Shown here piece by piece: positions 16,568 through 24,598 of a stretch of 64,000 nt of DNA. The translations under genes and the position numbers were made by a program. The DNA is taken from NCBI RefSeq assembly GCF_002093975.1, contig NZ_MSZZ01000024.1:1-64000 (forward strand). Reading direction: 5' to 3'. Origin of the DNA: Thermoactinospora rubra (GTDB lineage: Bacteria; Actinomycetota; Actinomycetes; Streptosporangiales; Streptosporangiaceae). How positions within the stretch are numbered: position 1 is the stretch's first letter; each line of letters starts with the position of its first letter. A model generated the notes under the pieces. The model was not told where the DNA came from and ran no database searches. It worked only from the letters and a program-made list of their open reading frames with translations.

Positions 16568-17965
16568 ATGAAGTTGGCCGGGCGCTATCGGCTGCTGAAC
16601 CCCCTCGGCGAGGGTGCCGTACGGCTGGCCTTCGACGAGGAGCTCCACCGGGACGTGGTCGTCAAGGAGCTTCGGGTTCCCGCCGACCAACTCCAGAGCG
16701 CGGTGCGGGACGCGCGCACCGCCGCCACGGTGCGTCACCCCTGCCTGGTGACGGTGTTCGACGTCCTCGACGACGGCTGGCTCGTCATGGAGTTCGTCTC
16801 CGGGTGCTCGCTCGATCGCGCCGTCGCCTCCCGGCATCCGCTGCCCCTCGTGCAGGCGGCGCGCGCCGGGGTCCAGGTGCTGGAGGCGCTGTCGGCCGTC
16901 CATGCCGCGGGCCTCGTCCACGGGAGGGTCAACCCGGGCAACGTCATGCTGACGACGACCGGGCGCGCGGTGCTCATGGGCCTGTGCGGGCCCCGCCCGG
17001 CCCTGCCGCCGTCGGCGGACCTGTGGTCGCTGGCCGCGAGCCTGCACTTCGCGGTGGAGGGACGGCCGCCGGGGCACGAGCCGGCCCCCGCGGCGGACCC
17101 GCTGCGCGCCCTCATCCGCGACCTGCTCGACGGCCGGGTGCCGGTCGAGGTGGCGCGGGAGGCGCTGGCCGGGCTCGCGTCGGGCCGTCCCGCGGCGCCC
17201 GCCGTACCGCCACCGGCTCCACCGCCTCCACCGGCCGTCCCCCAGCCCATGGCCGGGCCGCAGCCGTCCGCCGAGGAGGGCAGGTCCGGCCTGCGGCGCA
17301 TCTTCGGCCGCAAGCGCGCGACGGCCCCCGAACCCGCGCCGGCCCCGCAACCGATCCAGCAGCCACACCCCGTCCAGCAGCCGCAACCCGCGCCGGCACC
17401 GGCACAATCCGTCCAGCAGCCCACCCCGGAACCGCAACCGATGCCGGAACCGCAGTCCGCGCCTGTACCGGCACCGGGACCAGTACCGGCGCCGCCATCC
17501 GCCCAGCAGCCCGCGCCGCAGCCGCTGCCTCCGGCCGAGCTGCGGCTCGACGCCCGCGTCGCCGCCCAGGGGCCGCTTCCCCCGCGCGAGGTCGCGGCCC
17601 TCGGCCTCTGCCTCCTGGACGAGCTGGTGGCGCTCCACCAGCGCGGCGCCCACCACGGCGACGTACGCCCCGGCACGGTGGTCCTCCACCCCGGGGGACG
17701 CGCGAGCCTGGCCCCCCGTACCCCGATCACCGGCTTGTCGCCGTTCACCGCCCCGGAGGGCAACCTCGGCCCGGCCTCCGACCTGTGGTCCCTCGGCGCC
17801 ACCCTCTACATGGCCGTCGAGGGCCGCCCCCCGGCCCCGGGAGCGCCGCTCGCCCACGCCGACGCCCTCGCTCCCGTGCTGTTCCGCCTGCTGTCCGGCG
17901 ACCCGGCCCAGCGTCCCGCGCCCGACGCCCTGCGCGAGGAGCTCAAGGCCGTCGCGGAAGCCTAG
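16568..17965 (+). CDS. Tandem degenerate serine/threonine-kinase-like protein
   Basis: A 465-aa protein with two kinase-like segments joined by a Pro/Gln/Ala-rich linker (about residues 210-320). The first keeps a Gly-rich loop (LGEGAVRLAF) and a VAIK-type Lys (VVVKEL), but the catalytic HRD is HGRVNPGN and no DFG is visible. The second keeps only the C-lobe pattern (HHGDVRPG, SPFTAPEG, SDLWSLGATLY). It is most likely a pseudokinase scaffold. ATG 16568 (MKLAGRYRLL) matches the start of the kinase fold. No membrane helix or PASTA domain is seen. Confidence 0.82.
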   Translation: MKLAGRYRLLNPLGEGAVRLAFDEELHRDVVVKELRVPADQLQSAVRDARTAATVRHPCLVTVFDVLDDGWLVMEFVSGCSLDRAVASRHPLPLVQAARAGVQVLEALSAVHAAGLVHGRVNPGNVMLTTTGRAVLMGLCGPRPALPPSADLWSLAASLHFAVEGRPPGHEPAPAADPLRALIRDLLDGRVPVEVAREALAGLASGRPAAPAVPPPAPPPPPAVPQPMAGPQPSAEEGRSGLRRIFGRKRATAPEPAPAPQPIQQPHPVQQPQPAPAPAQSVQQPTPEPQPMPEPQSAPVPAPGPVPAPPSAQQPAPQPLPPAELRLDARVAAQGPLPPREVAALGLCLLDELVALHQRGAHHGDVRPGTVVLHPGGRASLAPRTPITGLSPFTAPEGNLGPASDLWSLGATLYMAVEGRPPAPGAPLAHADALAPVLFRLLSGDPAQRPAPDALREELKAVAEA

Positions 17966-18054
17966 GTGCCGGATGAGATATATCTCGGTCAGGAACCGAG
18001 CCGCCGCCCTCGCGCGTTGCAGAATGGAAAGGGCCCGCGTCCCTAGGAGTTGAG

Positions 18055-18249
18055 ATGTCGCCAGTCCAGAAGTACGCGATCGGCGCAGGCGCCGCCGTTC
18101 TGTTGTCCCTGATCGTCTTCGGATGGGGGTGGATCACCACCCTGGTCGTGCTCGGCGTGGTCGCGGCCCCGGTCATCGGCTACTTCATGCTCGACCCGTC
18201 GCAGCGCGAGCGCCTGCGCAGAGCCCGCAGGCGCCAGATCGGCCGCTGA
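18055..18249 (+). CDS. Small membrane protein, unknown function
   Basis: A 64-aa protein with two hydrophobic stretches (about residues 7-26 and 28-43) and a strongly basic tail (RERLRRARRRQ). AGGAG lies 5 nt before ATG 18055. No family is recognised; it is probably a small integral membrane protein with its charged end in the cytoplasm. Confidence 0.7.
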   Translation: MSPVQKYAIGAGAAVLLSLIVFGWGWITTLVVLGVVAAPVIGYFMLDPSQRERLRRARRRQIGR

Positions 18250-18256
18250 CGACGAG

Positions 18257-18280
18257 CGGGGATCCGGGCTCGGGTCCCCG
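18257..18280. terminator. Bidirectional hairpin between convergent genes
   Basis: A 9-bp stem (18257-18265 with 18272-18280, one G:U) and 6-nt loop lie between the ends of the small membrane gene and the DUF3817 gene. No clear U-tract follows on either side. Confidence 0.5.
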
Positions 18281-18284
18281 CTTC

Positions 18285-18314
18285 GCACGTCAGAGCACGT
18301 CAGAGCACGTCAGA
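18285..18314. repeat. Three tandem 10-bp repeats over a stop codon
   Basis: GCACGTCAGA is repeated exactly three times head to tail. The last copy contains the stop codon of the DUF3817 gene (minus strand TGA at 18312-18310). Each copy carries a TGA in the same minus-strand sequence. Confidence 0.9.
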
Positions 18315-18609
18315 CGGTGGCGTGCACGGACCTGGTGACCCTGCGCTCGACGTAGAACGACAGGAACGGCACGGTGCCGCCGAGCATGACGCCGAGCATG
18401 CGCGGCCAGCTCCAGCGCGCCTTCATGCCCAGGTTCATGGTCGCGACCAGGTACACCATGTAGAGGAAGCCGTGGACCTGCGCGACGATCAGCGACGGCC
18501 ACCAGGTCACCCCGACGATGTACTTCAGCACCATGCCGACGCACAGGATCAGGAGCATCACGCCGACGACGTAGGCGAGCGCTCGGAAGAGCTTGAGGGC
18601 CGACTCCAC
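18310..18609 (-). CDS. DUF3817 membrane protein
   Basis: A 99-aa integral membrane protein with three hydrophobic helices. HGFLYMVYLV and MNLGMKARW match DUF3817 proteins, often found beside cytochrome-oxidase assembly genes. Start GTG 18609 has AGAGGAG upstream. It overlaps the SURF1 gene by 52 bp in a different frame, so the two are almost certainly co-expressed. Confidence 0.88.
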   Translation of the reverse strand: MESALKLFRALAYVVGVMLLILCVGMVLKYIVGVTWWPSLIVAQVHGFLYMVYLVATMNLGMKARWSWPRMLGVMLGGTVPFLSFYVERRVTRSVHATV

Positions 18610-19337
18610 TGTTCTCCTCTTGCCGTTCGTACGGCGTCGCGCACGAAATGGAACCACATGAACACGGCGAATCCGGCGAAGATCCACCAGTTGAGCGCGT
18701 AGGCGAGGTTGCGCCAGGTCAGCTCGCCGCCGGTCTGCGGGGGCGGGATGCGCACGCCGGACCCGTCGGCGACCACGAAGCCGTTGCGCACCTTCTCCCC
18801 GGGCCACAGGTTGATCAGCTCGGCGGTCGAGACGGTCGCCACCTGGCCTGACGGCAGCGCGGCGTACCGCCGTACGCCGTCGGTGGCCTCCGACGGCCGG
18901 ACGCGGCCGGTGACGGCGACCTGGCCGGGCGGTACGGCGGGCGCCGCCTCGGGCGTGGCCGTCCAGGCCCGCACGACCGGCACGAGCGTGCCGTCGGCGA
19001 GCCGGAGCGGGGTGAGCACCCAGTATCCGGCCCCGCGTGCGGCCCGCCCGCCCATCGCGTCGACGTCGGGCCTGCGGTCGGCCACGAGCAGCTGCTTGCC
19101 GCCGTCGTAGACGCCGGAGGCGGTCACCCTGCGGCCGAGCGCCTCCCCGTCGAGCTGGGCGCCGAACTTGACCAGCTGGTCGACGGCGACCGGCGCGGGG
19201 TCGGCGGCGGCCCGCGGCCGGCCGGAGTCCTCGAACACGCCGAGCTGCCAGCGTCCCAGCAGGATGAAGGCGATGAGGACCCCGATCGCCACGATGTGCA
19301 GCCCCAAGAGGCGGGGGGCGAGGAGGGTCCTGAGCAT
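18558..19337 (-). CDS. SURF1 family cytochrome oxidase biogenesis protein
   Basis: A 259-aa membrane protein with an N-terminal helix ending in LGRWQLGVFE, the SURF1 hallmark, and a second helix near the C-terminus (NWWIFAGFAVFMWFHFVRD). SURF1 proteins assist heme insertion and assembly of heme-copper oxidases. ATG 19337 (MLRTLLAPR) was chosen because the longer frame upstream lacks family sequence. The tail overlaps the DUF3817 start by 52 bp. Confidence 0.92.
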   Translation of the reverse strand: MLRTLLAPRLLGLHIVAIGVLIAFILLGRWQLGVFEDSGRPRAAADPAPVAVDQLVKFGAQLDGEALGRRVTASGVYDGGKQLLVADRRPDVDAMGGRAARGAGYWVLTPLRLADGTLVPVVRAWTATPEAAPAVPPGQVAVTGRVRPSEATDGVRRYAALPSGQVATVSTAELINLWPGEKVRNGFVVADGSGVRIPPPQTGGELTWRNLAYALNWWIFAGFAVFMWFHFVRDAVRTARGEQWSRPSSSSERSPTSSA

Positions 19338-19441
19338 GGATCCACGGTATCCCCCGACCAGCGTGGTCTCTCCGGCAGCCCGCCACACCGATAGCAGCAA
19401 AAGGTACAAATCCACCAGCGTGGTGGGCTACCTTGTCACCC

Positions 19442-19615
19442 ATGTCTGACCAGCATCTCGACCCCGCGGGGAACACCCAGCAGTTCCGCGCGTACGCCAA
19501 GCGCGTGGAGAACGAAGCGAGCCAGGAGCCCAAGCGCTCCCCGGTCCTGCCCATCGTCGCGGTCGTCCTGGCCGTGGCGATCATCGGCGTCGTCGCGTAC
19601 CTGCTCCTGCGCTGA
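19442..19615 (+). CDS. Small single-pass membrane protein
   Basis: A 57-aa protein with a polar N-terminal 33 residues and one C-terminal transmembrane helix (about 34-56) ending in Arg. It is divergent from SURF1. TACCTT at 19429-19434 lies 7 nt before ATG 19442, so the mRNA may be leaderless. No family is recognised; a tail-anchored topology is inferred. Confidence 0.7.
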   Translation: MSDQHLDPAGNTQQFRAYAKRVENEASQEPKRSPVLPIVAVVLAVAIIGVVAYLLLR

Positions 19616-19757
19616 CGCCCGCCTCCGCCGCCGGCCGTACCGCATGCGGAGGCCGGACGGCTGGCGCACGCCCGCACCCGGCCACGCAGCGGCGCGGGGC
19701 GGTCACAGCCGGGTGTGAGGGGTCTCACTCTGGACCGGGCCACGCGGGGGCGATTAC

Positions 19758-19776
19758 ATTGGACTCAGCGTCCAAT
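19758..19776. promoter_or_regulatory. Perfect palindromic operator (ATTGGAC-N5-GTCCAAT)
   Basis: Seven-base arms ATTGGAC (19758-19764) and GTCCAAT (19770-19776) flank TCAGC, ending 2 bp before the AGGAGG of the monooxygenase gene. The size and symmetry suit a TetR-type dimer that would block transcription or early elongation. No regulator gene adjoins it. Confidence 0.65.
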
Positions 19777-19786
19777 AGGAGGGCTC

Positions 19787-21250
19787 GTGGAGACCACCAC
19801 CAGGTCGGGCATAGTGATCATCGGCTCCGGCTTCTCCGGCATCGGCATGGCCGTCAAGCTCAAGGAAGCCGGGTACCACGACTTCGTCATCCTGGAGAAG
19901 GCCGCCGACCTCGGCGGCACCTGGCGCGACAACGTCTATCCCGGCTGCGCCTGCGACGTGCCCTCGCACATGTACTCCTTCTCCTTCGAGCTGAACCCCT
20001 CCTGGTCGCGGATGTTCTCCCCGCGCCAGGAGATCTGGGAGTACATGCGGGCCTGCGTGGACAAGTACGGCGTCGGGCCGCATCTGCGGTACGGCCGGCA
20101 CGTCGTCGGCCTGGAGTGGGACGACGACGCGCGGGAGTGGGAGGTCACGACGGAGGACGGGGGCGTGTGGCGGGCCAACGCGGTGGTGTCCGGCATCGGC
20201 GCCCTCCATATCCCGAAATTTCCGGAGATCCCGGGGCGTGACTCCTTCGCCGGCCCCTCCTTCCACTCCGCCGAGTGGGACCACTCGGTGGACCTGTCCG
20301 GCAAGCGCGTCGCCGTCATCGGCACGGGCGCCTCGGCCATCCAGTTCGTCCCGCGGATCGCGCCCGAGGTCGCCCACCTCACCGTCTTCCAGCGCACGCC
20401 CCCGTGGATCCAGCCCAAGCCCGATTTCGCCTTTCCACCGGCGGTCAAGCGCGCCCTCGCCCTCCCCGGCGCGGCCAGGACCCTGCGCACCGGCATCTAC
20501 TGGCTGCTGGAGACCCGCGCGCTCGGCTTCGCCGTCGACCCGCGGCTGATGAAGGTCCACGAGCGCCTGGCCCTGCGCCACCTCGAACGCCAGGTCCCCG
20601 ATCCGGAGCTGCGCGCCAAGCTCACCCCCGACTACACCATCGGCTGCAAGCGCATCCTCATCTCCAGCGACTACTATCCGGCCCTGACCAGGCCCAACGT
20701 CACGCTGGAGACCTCCGGCATCGCCTCGATCACCGAGAACTCGATCGTCACCGCCTCGGGCGAGGAGATCCCGGTCGACGTCATCATCTACGGCACCGGC
20801 TTCAAGGTCGTCGACGCCCTGCAGGACCAGCGCATCATCGGCCGCGGCGGGCTGAAGATCCAGGAGGCCTGGCGCGAGGGCGTCGAGGCATACTACGGCG
20901 TGGCCACCGCGGGCTTCCCCAACCTGTTCTTCCTCCTCGGGCCCAACACCGGCCTGGGGCACAACTCGGTCGTCTTCATGATCGAGTCGCAGGTGCACTA
21001 CGTCCTGGAGTGCCTGCGCCTGCTGTCCAGGACCAAGGCCCGGGCGCTCGACGTCCGCCCGCAGCACCAGCGCTCCTACAACGACCGCCTCCAGGAGCGG
21101 CTGCGCCGGCTGGTGTGGAACGAGGGCGGCTGCCGGTCGTGGTACCTGGACGAGCACGGGGTCAACCGCACGATCTGGCCGGGCTTCACCTTCGAGTACT
21201 GGGCCAGGACCCGCCGGATCGACCCCGCGGCGTTCGAGTTGATCTACTGA
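19787..21250 (+). CDS. Flavin-containing Baeyer-Villiger monooxygenase
   Basis: A type-I, FAD/NADPH-dependent monooxygenase of 487 aa. The FAD GxGxxG is residues 13-18 (GSGFSG), the fingerprint FAGPSFHSAEWDH lies near residue 150, and the second Rossmann motif is VIGTGASA. Such enzymes insert oxygen next to ketones to give esters or lactones; cyclic, aryl and steroid ketones are possible substrates. GTG 19787 has AGGAGG 3 nt upstream of GGCTC. Its end overlaps the convergent phosphoesterase by 7 bp. Confidence 0.93.
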   Translation: METTTRSGIVIIGSGFSGIGMAVKLKEAGYHDFVILEKAADLGGTWRDNVYPGCACDVPSHMYSFSFELNPSWSRMFSPRQEIWEYMRACVDKYGVGPHLRYGRHVVGLEWDDDAREWEVTTEDGGVWRANAVVSGIGALHIPKFPEIPGRDSFAGPSFHSAEWDHSVDLSGKRVAVIGTGASAIQFVPRIAPEVAHLTVFQRTPPWIQPKPDFAFPPAVKRALALPGAARTLRTGIYWLLETRALGFAVDPRLMKVHERLALRHLERQVPDPELRAKLTPDYTIGCKRILISSDYYPALTRPNVTLETSGIASITENSIVTASGEEIPVDVIIYGTGFKVVDALQDQRIIGRGGLKIQEAWREGVEAYYGVATAGFPNLFFLLGPNTGLGHNSVVFMIESQVHYVLECLRLLSRTKARALDVRPQHQRSYNDRLQERLRRLVWNEGGCRSWYLDEHGVNRTIWPGFTFEYWARTRRIDPAAFELIY

Positions 21251-22758
21251 CTCCGCCGGGTACGGCGGGCCGCCGCGGCGGCCGAGCGGAAGTCGGCGAG
21301 GGCCGCATCGAGCGAGCTCCGGTCGCGGGCCTGCCAGCTGAGCCGCGGCGCCAGGGCCGGGCGCGCGTGGAGGCGCGCCCGGACGCGGCGGGCGAGCACG
21401 GCGAGGTCGCGGACGTGGCCGGGCAGCCGGTCCATGACCGCCGCCGGGGTGGAAGCCGGCCGGACATAGGCGGATAAGTCGGGAAGGTCGGCACGTGGCT
21501 CGTCGAGCGAGCACAAGGTGTCGAAGCGGGCGGCGTCGGCGTCCCGCACGGTCAGCGGCGGGCGGCCGGGAGCGAACAGCGCGCGCAGCGTCGCGGGCAC
21601 CGAGGCGTGCTCCATGACCGTGGCGCACACCGTGCCGCGCGGGATGAGCGGCGAGACCACCACGGCCGGCACCCGCCCGCCCGACCAGCTGAAGTCGAAG
21701 GCGGCGCTCTTCTTGTGCGCGAGGAAGCGCAGGATCCGGCCGAGCAGCCCGGTGCGCGAGCCGGGATCGCGCAGGCCGCGGGCGGGCGGCACGTGGTCGT
21801 ACAGCCCGCCGTGCTCGTCGTAGGTGATGAGCAGGACGGTCCTGGCGAAAAGATCCGGGTTGCCGCGTAAGGACTCGTAGACGGAGGCGATGAGCGCCTC
21901 GGCCCGCGCGAAGTCGGTGTCGTCGCCGGGCCGCCAGGAGGAGGCGACGTTGTTGCCGGGATGCTGGCTGTTGCTCGGCCGGTCGGTCAGCCGTACCGGC
22001 GGGCGGTGGTTGGGCTCGACGAAACAGTAGGCGGGCAGGTCGCCGGCCGCGGCGTGGGCGGCGAAGTCGTCGAAGGGATGCCAGTTGGCGAGCCGGCCGG
22101 CGGAGGTCCACAGGTTGCTGAAGGCCCACGCCTGCGGGACGTCGTCGTGGTAGATCCGCCAGCCGTGCCCCGCCTCCTCCAGCAGCTCGAAGACCGTGGG
22201 ATCGGTGTAGAAGCGGGGATGGATGGAGGTCTCCCCGTCGGAGGTGGCCGCGTGCAGGTAGTTGCGGTTCGGCCAGGTCTCCCCCGGCACCGAGCAGAAC
22301 CACCGCGTGCACACGGCGAACTCCAGCGCCAGCGTCGCCAGCACGGGCACGTTCGCCGGGTCCTGGCACAGCATCACCCGGGGGCCCACGCCGGAGACCG
22401 GCGTGGGCCGCACGAACAGCCGGTAGCCCAGCTCGATCAGCGGCCCCAGCAGCCCGCCGAAGCGCGGGTGCGCCAGCCCTCGCGCCTTGCGCTCGTAGGA
22501 GGTGACGAAGCCCTGGTTGCCGCCGGAGAACTGCTCCACGGCCGCGTCGTGGGAGTGGTCGGGGTCGCCCGGCACCACGGGCGTGGCGCCGGGCGCCGCC
22601 GCGACGGGCGGGCCGCCGTCCCAGCCGGGATTGGTGTACGGCCCGCCGCGCAGCAGCCCGTCGAAGTCGCCGGAGGGATGCCGCAGGAACCCGAGCATGT
22701 GGTCGAAGGACCGGTTCTCCAGCATCAGCACGACGACGTGCTCGATCCGTGGCGCCAC
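21244..22758 (-). CDS. Phospholipase C / acid phosphatase family phosphoesterase
   Basis: A 504-aa member of the bacterial phosphoesterase family (PF04185). The metal/nucleophile motif ENRSFDHMLGF is at about residues 14-24; GETWPNRNY, PNHRPP and TYDEHGGLYDHVPP are the other conserved blocks. Secreted family members usually have a Tat signal, but none is seen here, so it may be cytoplasmic or mis-started. I prefer GTG 22758; an in-frame TTG at 22791 would add 11 residues. It starts 39 bp after the gamma-glutamyltranspeptidase stop and is likely co-transcribed. Confidence 0.88.
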   Translation of the reverse strand: MAPRIEHVVVLMLENRSFDHMLGFLRHPSGDFDGLLRGGPYTNPGWDGGPPVAAAPGATPVVPGDPDHSHDAAVEQFSGGNQGFVTSYERKARGLAHPRFGGLLGPLIELGYRLFVRPTPVSGVGPRVMLCQDPANVPVLATLALEFAVCTRWFCSVPGETWPNRNYLHAATSDGETSIHPRFYTDPTVFELLEEAGHGWRIYHDDVPQAWAFSNLWTSAGRLANWHPFDDFAAHAAAGDLPAYCFVEPNHRPPVRLTDRPSNSQHPGNNVASSWRPGDDTDFARAEALIASVYESLRGNPDLFARTVLLITYDEHGGLYDHVPPARGLRDPGSRTGLLGRILRFLAHKKSAAFDFSWSGGRVPAVVVSPLIPRGTVCATVMEHASVPATLRALFAPGRPPLTVRDADAARFDTLCSLDEPRADLPDLSAYVRPASTPAAVMDRLPGHVRDLAVLARRVRARLHARPALAPRLSWQARDRSSLDAALADFRSAAAAARRTRRSQ

Positions 22759-22797
22759 ACCGCACTCATCCCCCGCCCGTGCGGCGGGCAACCGGCG

Positions 22798-24504
22798 TCA
22801 CGGCACGGGATGCACCACCAGCGCGCTCCCTCCCCCGCGGCGCGTGGGCTCGGCCACCGCCTGGATGCGGCCGCGGCCCAGGAACTCCAGCCCGGTCGCC
22901 GCGCCGATCTCGGGGTTCTCGGCGAAGACGTGGCCGCGTGCCTCCAGCTCGGCCCGGTGCAGCCGCAGGAACTCCGGCTCGGCCTGCGTCGCCGCCGTGT
23001 TGCGCTGGGTGGCGCGCGGGGCGGCCAGCGCCTCGGGCAGGCTCATGCCGAGCTCGTAGCGGTTGACCAGGATCTGCAGCACGGTCGTGATGATCGTCGA
23101 GCCGCCCGGGGTGCCGACGGCCAGCACCGGGCGCCCGTCCTTGACCACGATCGTCGGCGCCATCGACGAGCGCGGCCGCTTGCCGGGTCCGGGCAGGTTG
23201 GGGTCGCCGGGGGCCGGGCCGAAGGTGAAGTCGGTCAGCTCGTTGTTGAGCAGCAGCCCGCGTCCCGGCACGACGATGCCGTTGCCGCCGGTGGACTCGA
23301 TGGTGAGGTTGTAGGCGACCACGGTGCCCCAGCGGTCGGCCACGACCAGGTGGGTGGTCTCCGGGCCCTCCGTGGTGACCTCGGGCGCCGCGCCCGCCGG
23401 GGAGGGGCAGCCGGAGTAGGAGCCGTCGGGCTCGCCGGGCGGGGCCGGGTGCGGCATCGCCCGCTCGCCGACCAGGCAGGAGCGCTCCTTGGCGAACCCG
23501 TCGGACAGCAGCTCCTCCAGCGGCACGCCGGGGACGTCGCCGACGTACTTGTTGCGGTCGGCGAAGGCCAGCCGGGAGGCCTCCAGGTACTCGTGCAGGC
23601 CGACCTTGGGCAGCGCCTCCAGGATGTTGAGCGCCTCCCCCACGGTCGAGCCGCCCGAGGAGGGCGGGGCCATGCCGTACACCTGCAGGCCCTTGTAGTC
23701 GACGCGGGTCGGCTCGCGCATCAGGGCGCGGTAGGCGCGCAGGTCGGACAGCTCCATGAGGCCCGGACGGACGTTGCGCGTCGCGCCGGGCGTGACGGGC
23801 GGGTTCTTGACGGTGGCGACGATCTCCGCGCCGAGCCGCCCGCCGTACAGCCAGCCGGGGCCGTGCTTGGCCAGCTGGCGGTAGGTCTCGGCCAGCTCGG
23901 GGTTCCTGAACACCGAGCCGACCGGCGGCGGGGCGCCGCCCGGCAGGTACAGCTTGGCGGTGGAGGCGATGTCCTTGAAGCGGGCGGCGTTGGCCGCGGT
24001 CTGGTTGTGGAAGGTCTGGTCGACCACGAAGCCCTTCTCGGCCACCTCGATGGCGGGCTTGAGGGCCTGCTTGAGCGAGAGCGTGCCGAAGCGGCGCAGC
24101 GCCAGGTCCCACTGGGCGACCGCGCCCGGGACCCCGGCGGACAGGCCGCTGGTGACGGCCTCCTCGAACGGGATGCCCTCCAGGGAGGTGGCGGTCATCG
24201 CCCGCGGCGCGGTCTCGCGGCCGTCGATCGTGTGGACCTTGCCCCGCTTGTAGATCACCATGAAGCCGCCGCCGGCCGCGCCCGCCGAGTAGGGCTCGGT
24301 GACGCCCAGTACCGCGCCCGCGGCCACCGCCGCGTCGACGGCGTTGCCGCCCCTGCGCAGCACGGCGACGGCGGCCTTGCTCGCGTCGTGGTCGACCGTG
24401 GCGACCGCGCCGCCGTACCCCTCCTGCACCGGGACCTTGCCCACGTCGGGGTGGGCCTGGACGGAGGGAGCGGCGAGCGCCGCGGCGAGGATGAGTCGGA
24501 TCAT
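22798..24504 (-). CDS. ggt: Gamma-glutamyltranspeptidase
   Basis: A secreted N-terminal-nucleophile hydrolase of 568 aa. An 18-residue signal peptide ends VQA. The precursor should self-cleave before the Thr of ETTHLVVAD, giving large and small subunits. The small subunit keeps RPRSSMAPT and GTPGGSTIITT, which bind the gamma-glutamyl group. The enzyme transfers or hydrolyses gamma-glutamyl from glutathione and related amides. It heads an operon with the phosphoesterase and is divergent from the two-component genes at 24599. Confidence 0.95.
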   Translation of the reverse strand: MIRLILAAALAAPSVQAHPDVGKVPVQEGYGGAVATVDHDASKAAVAVLRRGGNAVDAAVAAGAVLGVTEPYSAGAAGGGFMVIYKRGKVHTIDGRETAPRAMTATSLEGIPFEEAVTSGLSAGVPGAVAQWDLALRRFGTLSLKQALKPAIEVAEKGFVVDQTFHNQTAANAARFKDIASTAKLYLPGGAPPPVGSVFRNPELAETYRQLAKHGPGWLYGGRLGAEIVATVKNPPVTPGATRNVRPGLMELSDLRAYRALMREPTRVDYKGLQVYGMAPPSSGGSTVGEALNILEALPKVGLHEYLEASRLAFADRNKYVGDVPGVPLEELLSDGFAKERSCLVGERAMPHPAPPGEPDGSYSGCPSPAGAAPEVTTEGPETTHLVVADRWGTVVAYNLTIESTGGNGIVVPGRGLLLNNELTDFTFGPAPGDPNLPGPGKRPRSSMAPTIVVKDGRPVLAVGTPGGSTIITTVLQILVNRYELGMSLPEALAAPRATQRNTAATQAEPEFLRLHRAELEARGHVFAENPEIGAATGLEFLGRGRIQAVAEPTRRGGGSALVVHPVP

Positions 24505-24598
24505 GCATCCACCATCGCCCAGCTACGCCTTCCGGGGTAGTCCCACCTGCCACACCGGGCGGATGCCGGGCCGGGGCGCGCTGGCATAGCGTGAGGCC

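Noticed and set aside
19754-22765. 1003-codon minus-strand frame spanning BVMO and the phosphoesterase
   Set aside because: Shadow; both real genes have clear motifs in other frames.
21961-24540. 859-codon plus-strand frame antisense to ggt
   Set aside because: Antisense shadow with no family motifs; the ggt reading has a complete catalytic set.
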